Assembly: GCA_046046245.1 (NCBI GenBank)
Contig: JBJOKE010000068.1
Span: 1-33,047, forward strand
Reading direction: 5' to 3'
From: UBA4615 sp046046245
GTDB taxonomy: Bacteria > Pseudomonadota > Gammaproteobacteria > Burkholderiales > Burkholderiaceae_E
DNA: 33,047 nucleotides
Shown here: one piece after another, positions 1 to 7,016 of the stretch
Layout: each line of letters opens with the position of its first letter
Numbering within the stretch: position 1 is the stretch's first letter
The notes under the pieces: model-generated
What the model was told of the DNA's origin: nothing
Database searches by the model: none
What the model saw: the letters and a program-made list of their open reading frames with translations, nothing else
Position numbers and translations under genes: made by a program

Positions 1-114
1 CGCGCTGACCGGCGCACCGGCCGGCCTGCCGGCCGGCCGGCAGCACGCGCGCGATCCGCCGATTCCCGCCGCGCCGCCGGGCGCCGCCGCGGGGCCCCGG
101 GTTACGATCGCGCG
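1..114. other. Upstream intergenic region with GC-rich palindrome
   Basis: No gene can be supported here; the upstream gene must end at or before the window edge. Positions 17-43 are made of overlapping CCGGCCGG palindromes that could fold into a very stable hairpin, but no T-run follows, so it is not a standard intrinsic terminator. A TACGAT hexamer at 103-108 resembles a -10 box immediately before the pdxA start. There is no recognisable -35 at the usual distance. Confidence 0.4.
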
Positions 115-1134
115 ATGCCCGAAGCGAGACTCCCGATCGCGGTCACGATGGGCGATGCCTGCGGCATCGGCCCCGAGATCGTCGTCAAGGCATACGCCGC
201 GCACGCCTCGCGGCCCGGTGCCGCGCCCCTCGTGGTCTACGGCGACGCCGGCGCGCTCGAACGCGAGGCCCGCGCGCGCGGCGCCGCGCTCGCGGTCGTC
301 GCCGTCGACGACCCGGCCGCCGCCGCCTCCGCCGTGGCCGACCCGCAACGACTGCCGGTCGTGCGCTGCTCCCGACTGCCCGCCGACCTGCCGATCGGCC
401 GCGTCGACGCGCGCGCCGGCGCGGCCGCGCACGCCGCGATCCTGCGTGCCGCGGCCGACGCCACCGCGCACCGCGTGCGCGCCGTGGTCACCGCGCCGAT
501 CCACAAGGAGGCGATCGCCGCGGCCGGCGTGCGCCACCCCGGCCACACCGAGATCCTCGCCGAGGCCGCCGGCGGCGCCGACGTGCGGATGATGCTGGCC
601 AACGACGAGCTGCGCACCGTGCTCGTCACGATCCACGTGCCGCTGCGCGAGGCGATCGAGCAGGTCACCCGCGAGGCCGTGCGCGACACCATCGCGATCG
701 CGCACGACGGCCTGCGCAGGATGGGCGTCGCGCGGCCGCGGATCGCGGTCGCCGGCCTGAACCCGCACGCCGGCGAGGGCGGCCTGATGGGCCGCGAGGA
801 GATCGAGCGGATCGCCCCCGCGATCGCCGACGCGCGAGCCGCCGGCATCGACGCGAGCGGCCCGTGGCCGGGCGACACGGTGTTCATGCGCGCCCGCCAT
901 TTCCGCGACTTCGACGTCGTCGTCGCGATGTACCACGACCAGGGCCTGATCCCGGTGAAGTACCTCGGGATCGACACCGGCGTGAACGTCACCGTCGGCC
1001 TGCCGTTCGTGCGGACCAGCGTCGACCACGGCACCGCCTTCGACCTCGCCGGCCGCGGCCTCGCCGACCCCCGCAGCCTGCTCGCCGCGATCGACCTCGC
1101 GGCGATGCTCGCCCCCGAGGCCCCGGCCTCCTGA
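115..1134 (+). CDS. pdxA: 4-hydroxythreonine-4-phosphate dehydrogenase PdxA
   Basis: Cytoplasmic metal- and NAD-dependent enzyme that oxidises 4-phosphohydroxy-L-threonine in the DXP-dependent pyridoxal 5'-phosphate pathway. The 339 residues match the usual PdxA length. Visible signatures are MGDACGIGPEI near the N-terminus, HKEAI (H130), PGHTE, NPHAGEGG, YHDQGLIPVK and the C-terminal VDHGTAFD. The three metal ligands of the E. coli enzyme correspond by spacing to H174 (in VTIHVPL), H218 and H274. No Shine-Dalgarno precedes the ATG, and a possible -10 (TACGAT) lies only 6 bp upstream. The gene is followed after 19 bp by a PLP-dependent threonine aldolase. An alternative is the PdxA2 subfamily acting on D-threonate/D-erythronate 4-phosphate. 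That is less likely because no kinase of that pathway is adjacent. Confidence 0.93.
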   Translation: MPEARLPIAVTMGDACGIGPEIVVKAYAAHASRPGAAPLVVYGDAGALEREARARGAALAVVAVDDPAAAASAVADPQRLPVVRCSRLPADLPIGRVDARAGAAAHAAILRAAADATAHRVRAVVTAPIHKEAIAAAGVRHPGHTEILAEAAGGADVRMMLANDELRTVLVTIHVPLREAIEQVTREAVRDTIAIAHDGLRRMGVARPRIAVAGLNPHAGEGGLMGREEIERIAPAIADARAAGIDASGPWPGDTVFMRARHFRDFDVVVAMYHDQGLIPVKYLGIDTGVNVTVGLPFVRTSVDHGTAFDLAGRGLADPRSLLAAIDLAAMLAPEAPAS

Positions 1135-1153
1135 CCCGCCCCCGAAGACCGCC

Positions 1154-2263
1154 ATGCCCGACTTCCGCAGCGACACCGTCACGAAACCCACCCCCGCGAT
1201 GCGCGCGGCCATCGCCGCCGCCGAGGTCGGCGACGACGTCTTCCACGACGACCCCTGCATCAACCGGCTCGAGGCGCACGCCGCCGAGCTGCTCGGCTTC
1301 GAGGCGGCGGTCTTCGCGGCCTCCGGCACGCAGACCAACCTGATGGGCCTGCTGTCGCACTGCGAGCGCGGCGACGAGGCGATCGTCGGCCAGCTCTGGC
1401 ACACCTACCGCTGGGAGGCCGGCGGCATGGCCGTGCTCGGCTCGATCCAGCCGCAGCCGCTCGAGCACGCGGCCGACGGCACGATCCCGCTCGAATCGAT
1501 CGAGGCCGCGATCAAGCCCGACGATCCGCACTTCGCGAGGACGCGGCTGGTGGGCATGGAGAACACCACCGGCGGCCGGGTGCTGCCGATGGACTACCTG
1601 CGCGGCGTGCGCGAGCTCACCACGCGGCGCGGGCTCGCCGCCCACCTCGACGGCGCGCGCCTCTTCAACGCGGCGGTCGAGGTCGCGCGCCGGCGCGCCG
1701 CCGGCGTGCGCGACGGCGACGCGCAGGGCGGCACGAGCAGCGACCCGCGTGCGGTCGCCCGCGAGATCTGCTCGAACTTCGACTCGGCCTCGGTCTGCCT
1801 GTCGAAGGGCCTGGGCGCGCCGGTGGGCTCGCTGCTCCTGGGCTCGGCGCCCTTCGTCGCGCGCGCGCGCCGCTGGCGCAAGATGCTGGGCGGCGGCATG
1901 CGCCAGGCGGGCCTGCTCGCCGCGGCCGCGCAGCACGCGCTCGAGCACCACGTCGACCGGATGGCCGAGGACCACGACAACGCGCGCGTGCTCGCCGCGG
2001 GCCTGGCCGCGCTCGGCGCGCGCCACGACGGCCTGCTGTCGTGCGACGTGCCGCACACCAACATCGTCTTCGTGAAGGTGGCCGACGCCATCGCCCAGCC
2101 CTTCGCCGCGCACCTCGCCGCGCACGGCGTGCGCACCACCGGCTCGACCGGCCGCTACGGCCAGGGCCTGGTGCAGCGCTGGGTCACGCACCTCGACGTC
2201 ACCCGGGCCGACGTCGACGAGGCGCTCGCGATCGCCGCGCGCTTCTTCGAGCAGCGGCGCTGA
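1154..2263 (+). CDS. ltaE: Low-specificity L-threonine aldolase
   Basis: PLP-dependent fold-type I enzyme cleaving L-threonine or L-allo-threonine to glycine and acetaldehyde. Family signatures are DFRSDTVTKPT at the N-terminus, GDDVFHDDP, AASGTQTN, the HLDGARLFNA motif and CLSKGLGAPVGS, which carries the PLP lysine at K218. At 369 residues it is longer than the E. coli enzyme (333). The extra length is mainly an Arg/Ala/Gly-rich insertion around residues 175-200, just after HLDGARLFNA. It sits 19 bp after pdxA and 10 bp before the Crp/Fnr gene, all on one strand, suggesting a single transcript that joins PLP synthesis with a PLP enzyme. The ATG at 1154 starts directly at the conserved N-terminal motif, so the start is secure. 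Confidence 0.93.
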   Translation: MPDFRSDTVTKPTPAMRAAIAAAEVGDDVFHDDPCINRLEAHAAELLGFEAAVFAASGTQTNLMGLLSHCERGDEAIVGQLWHTYRWEAGGMAVLGSIQPQPLEHAADGTIPLESIEAAIKPDDPHFARTRLVGMENTTGGRVLPMDYLRGVRELTTRRGLAAHLDGARLFNAAVEVARRRAAGVRDGDAQGGTSSDPRAVAREICSNFDSASVCLSKGLGAPVGSLLLGSAPFVARARRWRKMLGGGMRQAGLLAAAAQHALEHHVDRMAEDHDNARVLAAGLAALGARHDGLLSCDVPHTNIVFVKVADAIAQPFAAHLAAHGVRTTGSTGRYGQGLVQRWVTHLDVTRADVDEALAIAARFFEQRR

Positions 2264-2273
2264 GGGCGCGGCG

Positions 2274-2987
2274 ATGCGCGCGGGGCCCGATCGCGGGCGC
2301 GACGCGCCGTCGCCGCAGGCCGACCGCGACGCGCTGCGCGCCGCCTACCCCGCGCTCGCCGAGGTCCCGCCCGAGGAGCTCGAGGCCGCGCTCGCCGCCA
2401 CGCCCGTGGTCGACGTGCCGCGCGGCGCCGTGCTCTTTCGCGAGGGCGACGCCTGCCGCGCGTTCCCCTTCGTGCTCGACGGCGCGATCCGCGTCGCGCG
2501 CGGCACGCCCGAGGGCCGCTCGATCGAGCTCTACCGGGTCGGCCCCGGCGAGGTCTGCCTGCTGTCGACGAGCTGCGCGTTCTCGTCGACGCTGCAGGCC
2601 GCGCACGCGGTCGCGGCCGAGCCCCTGCGGCTGTGGCCCGCGCCGCCGGAGACCTTCCTGCGCTGGATGGACCGGCCGGGCTTTCGCCGCTACGTGTTCG
2701 GCGTCTTCGGCGAACGCCTGGTCGACCTGATGGGGCTGGCCGAGGCGGTCGCCTTCCGCCGCGTCGACCAGCGGCTCGCCGGCGCGCTCCTCGGCCACGG
2801 CCGCGAGCTGCACGTGACGCACCAGCAGCTCGCCGACTCGCTCGGCACCGTGCGCGAGATCGTCTCGCGGCTGCTCAAGCGCTTCGAGCAGCGCGGCTGG
2901 ATCGCGCTCGGGCGCGAGCGGCTGACGATCCTCGACGCGCAGGCGCTGCGCGCGCTGGCCGACGGCGGCGATCCGTCGACCGACTGA
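2274..2987 (+). CDS. Crp/Fnr-family transcriptional regulator
   Basis: 237-residue regulator with an N-terminal cyclic-nucleotide-binding-like beta-roll (about residues 30-130; PRGAVLFREGDACRAF, then the GPGEVCLLSTSCAFS stretch). A long dimerisation helix (about 140-170) and a C-terminal winged HTH follow (about 178-215; THQQLADSLGTVREIVSRLL). The N-terminus lacks the four-cysteine iron-sulfur cluster of true Fnr. Cys95 and Cys101 in the CLLSTSC segment are typical of a subgroup of Crp/Fnr proteins but their role here is unknown. No ligand can be assigned. It starts 10 bp after ltaE with only a weak ribosome site, so it is probably translated with the operon. It could autoregulate the unit, but I see no clear symmetric site upstream of pdxA. 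Confidence 0.88.
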   Translation: MRAGPDRGRDAPSPQADRDALRAAYPALAEVPPEELEAALAATPVVDVPRGAVLFREGDACRAFPFVLDGAIRVARGTPEGRSIELYRVGPGEVCLLSTSCAFSSTLQAAHAVAAEPLRLWPAPPETFLRWMDRPGFRRYVFGVFGERLVDLMGLAEAVAFRRVDQRLAGALLGHGRELHVTHQQLADSLGTVREIVSRLLKRFEQRGWIALGRERLTILDAQALRALADGGDPSTD

Positions 2988-3000
2988 CGCCGACCCGCGC

Positions 3001-3066
3001 CGCCCGCCGCCCGCCGCCCGCCGCCCGCCGCCCGCCGCCCGCCGACCCGCCGACCCGCCGCCCGCG
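3001..3066. repeat. Heptanucleotide tandem repeat (CGCCCGC)
   Basis: Six perfect tandem copies of CGCCCGC run from 3001 to 3042, followed by degenerate 8-mers (CGACCCGC type) to about 3066. The tract fills the gap between the stop of the Crp/Fnr gene and the stop of the minus-strand SDR gene, so it lies between convergent genes. Its C-rich strand is complemented by a G-run strand that could form non-B structures. It is also a likely site of copy-number variation. Confidence 0.85.
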
Positions 3067-3069
3067 GCC

Positions 3070-3831
3070 TCAGCCCCGCGCCCCCGACGCCATGAACCCG
3101 CCGTCGACCGGCAGCGCCACGCCCGTGAGATACGCCGCGCCCTCGGACGCGAGGAACGAGGCCACCGCCGCGATCTCCTCCGGCAGCCCGTAGCGACCCA
3201 TCGGGATCGCCGCGGTGTAGGCGCCGCGGAACGCCTGCGAATGCAGCACCTGCGTCATCGGCGTGTCGACCGGCCCCGGCGCGATCGCGTTCGCGGTCAC
3301 GCCGTGCTCGGCGAGCTCCACCGCCATCTGCCGGGTGAGCCCGATCACCGCGGCCTTCGAGGTGCCGTAGGCGGTGCGCCCGGTGCCCACCGCGCGCATC
3401 CCGGCGACCGACGCGACGTTGACGATCCGCCCCCAGCGCCGCGCGACCATCAGCCGTGCCGCGCGCTGCGAGCACATCAGCACGCCGGTCACGTTCACGC
3501 GCATCGTCGCCTCGAAGTTCTCGAGCGGGAACTCGAGGAACGGAAAGGTCTTCGCGATGCCCGCGTTGTTGACCAGCACGTCGCAGCGGCCGTGCTCGGC
3601 CGCGAGCCGGTCGAAGGCCGCGGCCACCGAGTCCGCGCGCCCGACGTCGAGCGCGAGCGCCGACGCGTGCAGCCCGTCGCCGCGCAGCCGCGCGGCGGTC
3701 GCCTCGGCCTCGTCGGCCGCGAGGTCGGAGACGACGACGTGGAAGCCGTCGCGTCCGAGCTGCGCGGCGATCGCCTCGCCGATGCCCTTCGCGGCGCCGG
3801 TGACCAGCGCGATCCGTCGGCCCGCATCCAT
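3070..3831 (-). CDS. SDR-family NAD(P)-dependent oxidoreductase
   Basis: 253-residue classical short-chain dehydrogenase, similar in architecture to 3-oxoacyl-ACP reductase (FabG) and 3-hydroxybutyrate-type dehydrogenases. The cofactor motif TGAAKGIGEA is at residues 11-20 and the NNAG motif at 88-91. The catalytic set includes S141, Y155 and K159 (YGTSK), followed by the PGPVDTPM segment. The C-terminal PVDGGF is also typical. The open frame extends further upstream, but ATG at 3831 starts right before the Rossmann strand and is only 11 bp after the flavin reductase stop, so it is the sensible start. Substrate cannot be told from sequence. Co-transcription with a flavin reductase-like protein suggests a degradative role (inference). 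Confidence 0.9.
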   Translation of the reverse strand: MDAGRRIALVTGAAKGIGEAIAAQLGRDGFHVVVSDLAADEAEATAARLRGDGLHASALALDVGRADSVAAAFDRLAAEHGRCDVLVNNAGIAKTFPFLEFPLENFEATMRVNVTGVLMCSQRAARLMVARRWGRIVNVASVAGMRAVGTGRTAYGTSKAAVIGLTRQMAVELAEHGVTANAIAPGPVDTPMTQVLHSQAFRGAYTAAIPMGRYGLPEEIAAVASFLASEGAAYLTGVALPVDGGFMASGARG

Positions 3832-3842
3832 CGCGCCGTCCC

Positions 3843-4511
3843 TCACTCGTTCGGACCGTCGCGACGCAGGATCGTCTCCTCGTCGCGGATCCGCGAGTAC
3901 AGCGCCCGCCCGAGGCGACCCACCGGGCGCATCTCCGTCGTGCGCAGCGGGTCGATCCGGTGGCGCACGCCCTTCACCTCGCCGAGGTAGATGCGCTCGT
4001 CGACGTGCACGTGCTGCACGAGGCCCATCACCCACCAGCTGCCGCCGAGCTCCAGGATCGAGTGCACCGTGCACTCGTAGGCCACCGGCGCGCCGGCCAC
4101 GCGCGGCGGCTTCACCGTCGTCGCCGGGGCCTCGGGCAGCTTCGCGAACGCGAACTCGCTCTCGCCGTGCGGCAGGCCGGTCGAGGTCTCGACCATCGGC
4201 AGCATCAGCGACTCGGGCACGATGTTGACGACCATCTCGCCGTTGGCGCGGATGTTGACCAGCGTGTCCTTCGGCTTCGGCTGCCCGCGCTCGTCGCGGC
4301 CCATGCCGCCCACCGAGAAGCCCACGATCGGCGGGCTCGGCGAGCAGACGTTGAAGAACGAGTAGGGCGCGAGGTTGCTGCGGCCCTGCCGGTCGATCGT
4401 CGACACCCAGGCGATCGGGCGCGGCACGATCGCGTCGCGCAGCAGGAAGTACATCTCGTTGCCGGTGAGGTCCGCGGGGCGGATCTCCTTCGTCGGGGGC
4501 ACTGCGCTCAT
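3843..4511 (-). CDS. Flavin reductase-like (FMN-binding split barrel) protein
   Basis: 222-residue protein of the flavin reductase/DIM6-NTAB family, which binds FMN and reduces it or uses it in oxygenase partnerships. The signature VPRPIAWVSTIDRQGRSNLAPYS-type block lies near residues 30-50, followed by FFNVCSPSPPIVGFSVG. The middle block around GAPVAYECTVHSILELGG and the later VHVDERIYLGEVKG match the second half of the fold. I chose ATG at 4511; an in-frame TTG at 4535 would add eight residues. It is upstream of and probably co-transcribed with the SDR gene. The product may be an FMN reductase or an FMN-dependent protein of unknown substrate. Confidence 0.85.
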   Translation of the reverse strand: MSAVPPTKEIRPADLTGNEMYFLLRDAIVPRPIAWVSTIDRQGRSNLAPYSFFNVCSPSPPIVGFSVGGMGRDERGQPKPKDTLVNIRANGEMVVNIVPESLMLPMVETSTGLPHGESEFAFAKLPEAPATTVKPPRVAGAPVAYECTVHSILELGGSWWVMGLVQHVHVDERIYLGEVKGVRHRIDPLRTTEMRPVGRLGRALYSRIRDEETILRRDGPNE

Positions 4512-4685
4512 GGCGGGCTTTCGCTGGGGTGGCAAGGAAACCGGCGACGGTAGCAGAACCGTCCCGGCGACACCCCGGTGCGGGCACGGGAATGGCCTGC
4601 CCAGGCCGTGTAACCCCGGTCACAGACGAACCGGCGCGCGCGGCGGTGGAATGTCGACCGTGGCATCACGTCAAGGAGGCAAGCC

Positions 4686-4895
4686 ATGAAAGCGAACGTC
4701 GGCGGCATCGACCGCATCCTGCGCATCGTCGCCGGCCTGGTCCTGGTCGCGCTCGCGGCGACCGGCACGGTCGGGCTCTGGGGTTGGATCGTCGGCGGCA
4801 TCGTGCTGGCCACCGGCGTGTTCCGCTTCTGCGGCGCGTACACGCTGTTCGGCTTCAGCACCTGCCCGCTGGAGAAGTCCGGCCGCTCGGCCTGA
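4686..4895 (+). CDS. DUF2892 (YgaP-like) inner-membrane protein
   Basis: 69-residue protein with an N-terminal NVGGIDRILRIVAG segment and two hydrophobic helices (about residues 12-30 and 33-50). It ends with the CGAYTLFGFSTCPL segment that defines the DUF2892 family. These proteins occur alone or fused to rhodanese domains (as in E. coli YgaP); the function of the stand-alone form is unknown. The two cysteines (in FCGAY and STCPL) are family-conserved. The start is well supported by a strong AAGGAGG ribosome site 6-7 bases before the ATG. It is divergent from the flavin reductase gene, with about 170 bp between them. Confidence 0.85.
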   Translation: MKANVGGIDRILRIVAGLVLVALAATGTVGLWGWIVGGIVLATGVFRFCGAYTLFGFSTCPLEKSGRSA

Positions 4896-5017
4896 CCCGG
4901 ACGGGTGGCGGGCATCGCGCCCGCCGCCCGCGGGCGGCGGTCCGCCTTGACCTCGATCAACACGGCCGGCGGGGGCGCGTCCTACGATGGGTCCGCACCA
5001 TGCAGCACGAGGAACAG

Positions 5018-5401
5018 ATGGTCATGGATCCGCTGGACACCGCACGCATCCGCCGCACGATCGAACGCAGGCTCGACGAACTGCGCGGCGAGATCACCGA
5101 GAAGCTCGGCGACGCCGCGCTCGTCGCCGAGGGACTCGACCACAACGCCGATTCCGGCGACCTGTCGGTCGCCGACGACGCCACCACCACCGACTTCGCC
5201 GACGCCCGTCGCGACATCGAGGCATACCAGGCCGGTCGCACCGCGCTGGCCCGCCTCGAGTCCGGCGACTACGGCACCTGCGTGGACTGCGGCGAGGCCA
5301 TTCCGGCCGCGCGCCTGCAGGCGCAGCCGTTCGCGGTTCGCTGCGTCGCATGCCAGGAGCATCGCGAGCGCGCCGCGGGCACGCACCGGACCACCCTGTA
5401 G
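5018..5401 (+). CDS. TraR/DksA-family C4 zinc-finger protein
   Basis: About 127 residues: an N-terminal helical coiled-coil part (residues 1-80), then a zinc finger with CVDCG and CVAC cysteine pairs spaced as in DksA/TraR proteins. Members bind in the secondary channel of RNA polymerase and tune transcription, often with ppGpp. This short form is not the housekeeping DksA (about 150 residues). In-frame ATGs occur at 5000, 5018 and 5024. A GAGGAA at 5009-5014 favours 5018 or 5024. The acidic DSGDLSVADDAT region would form the coiled-coil tip. It is upstream of another small accessory gene on the same strand. Whether it actually binds RNA polymerase is an inference. Confidence 0.85.
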   Translation: MVMDPLDTARIRRTIERRLDELRGEITEKLGDAALVAEGLDHNADSGDLSVADDATTTDFADARRDIEAYQAGRTALARLESGDYGTCVDCGEAIPAARLQAQPFAVRCVACQEHRERAAGTHRTTL

Positions 5402-5507
5402 CGGGCCGACAGAGCCCCGCGGCGCCCGGAAGGAACGTCTCCTCCGGCAGCGTCAGCCTCCCCTCCTCCCCGATACGCCTCCCACGACCAGAAAGAGAGA
5501 CTCCCAC

Positions 5508-5900
5508 ATGTCCCACGTCCACGCCGTCGTCTGGCTCGACCACCGCGAAGCCAAGGTGGTCGACTTCTCGGTCGACGACAAGCACGTCGTCAACGTCCAC
5601 CACACCGGCGGCCACCGGCAGGTCCACCACAAGGCCGGCTCGATGGGCTCGGGCCATGCACCCGACGACGCGCACTTCTTCGACCAGGTCGTCGCGGCGC
5701 TCGGCGACGCGCAGGAGGTCCTCGTCACCGGCCCGGGCACGGCCAAGGTCGGCTTCCGCGACCACGTCGCGAAGAAGCACGCCGCGCTCGCGAAGCGGAT
5801 CGTCGGCGTCGAGACCCTCGACCATCCGACCGAGGGCGAGCTGCTCGCCCACGCGCGCAAGGTGTTCAAGCGCGTCGACGCGATGCTGGGCGACCGCTGA
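5508..5900 (+). CDS. Translational-machinery-family (eRF1-like) small protein
   Basis: 130-residue protein beginning SHVHAVVWLDHREAKV, with the central VLVTGPGTAKVGFRDHV and C-terminal VETLDHPTEGELLAHAR blocks. Proteobacterial homologues with this pattern are commonly labelled 'translational machinery protein' because they resemble a domain of the archaeal/eukaryotic release factor eRF1. The function in bacteria is not established. It is histidine-rich, with several HH and HxH pairs (for example VHHTGGH, QVHHK). An AGAAAGAGAGA stretch just before the ATG is the likely ribosome site. It follows the DksA-like gene by about 100 bp and may be co-expressed with it. Confidence 0.7.
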   Translation: MSHVHAVVWLDHREAKVVDFSVDDKHVVNVHHTGGHRQVHHKAGSMGSGHAPDDAHFFDQVVAALGDAQEVLVTGPGTAKVGFRDHVAKKHAALAKRIVGVETLDHPTEGELLAHARKVFKRVDAMLGDR

Positions 5901-5943
5901 ATCCCGCCTCGGCCGGCGGCCCCCGGCGCGCCGGCCCGCCGTC

Positions 5944-5960
5944 ATGACCTCGCAGGTCAT
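5944..5960. promoter_or_regulatory. Perfect operator palindrome (7-3-7)
   Basis: ATGACCT-CGC-AGGTCAT is a perfect inverted repeat with a 3-bp centre. It touches a plausible -35 (TTGCCA, 5960-5965) followed 18 bp later by CAGAAT (5984-5989), in front of the XRE/MmyB-type regulator. The position suits autorepression, or repression of the short frame at 6021. The regulator-site pairing is inferred from adjacency. Confidence 0.65.
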
Positions 5961-6020
5961 TGCCAGTCCTCCGGGGGGACAGCCAGAATCGGTCTGTTCC
6001 CACCCCACCCGGAGCCCGTC

Positions 6021-6134
6021 GTGAAGATCCCGCTGCGGGTCCTCGTCCTCGCCGCCTTCGGCGCGCGGTCGGCGGTCGCGCTGCGCGACCGCAGCGCGGC
6101 CCGTGCGTCGGGCATCGTCACCGGCGCCCGCTGA
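6021..6134 (+). CDS. Possible 37-residue leader ORF before the MmyB-type regulator
   Basis: A GTG-initiated frame of 37 codons (KIPLRVLVLAAFGARSAVAL at its start) has a GGAG seven bases upstream. Its TGA overlaps the ATG of the regulator (ATGA-type junction, TGATG). The hydrophobic start VLVLAAFG faintly recalls a Rossmann-fold N-terminus, so this could be the remnant of an NAD(P)-binding neighbour. It could also be a translational-coupling leader, or spurious. I have no homologue I can name. Confidence 0.3.
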   Translation: MKIPLRVLVLAAFGARSAVALRDRSAARASGIVTGAR

Positions 6135-6961
6135 TGGACGCGGCCATCGCCGGCGTGGGCGGCGCGCTGCGCCGCTGGCGCGCGCGCCGCGGCCTCACCC
6201 AGGCCGCGTTCGCCGAGGCCTGCGGCATCTCGCAGCGCCACGCGAGCTACGTCGAGTCCGGCCGCTCGTACCCCAGCCGCGAGCTGGTGCTGCGCGCGGC
6301 CGGCGTGCTCGACGTGCCGCTCGCCGAGCGCAACGAGCTGCTGCGGCTCGCGGGCTTCGCGCCGATGTTCGGCCGCCGCTCGATCGACGACACCGACATG
6401 CGGGCCGTCCGCCACGCGATCGCGCGGCTGCTCGACCACCACGACCCGTTCCCCGCGGTGGCCGTCGACGCGGGCTGGGACGTGCTGCAGATCAACCGCG
6501 CCGCGCAGCGGCTGCTGTCCGCGCTGGTCGACGTGCCGGCGCTGGTCGCCGAGCGCGGCCGCGGCCCGGTGCCGAACGTGATGCACCTCACCTTCCATCC
6601 GCGCGGCCTGTCGCGTGCGATCGCGAACTGGGGGACGGTCGGCCCGCTGGTGTTCGCGCGGCTGCGCCAGGAGACCTGGAGCCACCCCGAGCTCGCCGAG
6701 CTGGTGGGCGAAGTCCGGCCCTGGGTGCCGATGCCCGATCCGTCCGTCGCCGAGCGCGGCGCGACGCTGTCGCCGGTGCTCGAGACGCGCTTCGTGATCG
6801 ACGGCGAGCGCATCGACCTGTTCACCACGATCACCACCTTCGGCACCGCGCAGGACGTGCTCGCCGCGGGCATCCGCGTCGAGCACTTCTTCCCGGCCGA
6901 CGCCCGCAGCGAGGCGCTGTGCCGCGCCGTCTTCGAGAGGGCCGAGGCATCCGGACCATAA
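6134..6961 (+). CDS. XRE-family regulator with MmyB-like ligand-binding domain
   Basis: 275-residue transcriptional regulator. Residues 8-70 form an XRE helix-turn-helix (LRRWRARRGLTQAAFAEACG, then SQRHASYVESGRSYPSRE). Residues about 100-270 are the MmyB-like PAS-type ligand-binding domain (PFPAVAVDAGWDVLQINRAA; NVMHLTFHPRGLSRAIANW; ATLSPVLETRFVIDGERIDLF). In the family this domain binds a small hydrophobic ligand, and the proteins commonly control adjacent oxidoreductase genes. Here no such gene is adjacent on the same unit. The palindrome at 5944-5960 is the obvious candidate operator. Start at ATG 6134 overlaps the stop of the short upstream frame. Confidence 0.88.
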   Translation: MDAAIAGVGGALRRWRARRGLTQAAFAEACGISQRHASYVESGRSYPSRELVLRAAGVLDVPLAERNELLRLAGFAPMFGRRSIDDTDMRAVRHAIARLLDHHDPFPAVAVDAGWDVLQINRAAQRLLSALVDVPALVAERGRGPVPNVMHLTFHPRGLSRAIANWGTVGPLVFARLRQETWSHPELAELVGEVRPWVPMPDPSVAERGATLSPVLETRFVIDGERIDLFTTITTFGTAQDVLAAGIRVEHFFPADARSEALCRAVFERAEASGP

Positions 6962-7016
6962 TGGCGCCCTGCGCGCGGCCCGTCCCGGACCGCGCCGGCA
7001 CCACCGGAGGGCCGTG

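Noticed and set aside
17..43. GC-rich palindrome as an intrinsic terminator
   Set aside because: Stable hairpin but no T-run on either side, so only a structure is reported.
4512..4535. TTG start at 4535 for the flavin reductase
   Set aside because: ATG at 4511 is nearer to the conserved domain and TTG is rare; no better ribosome site supports the longer form.
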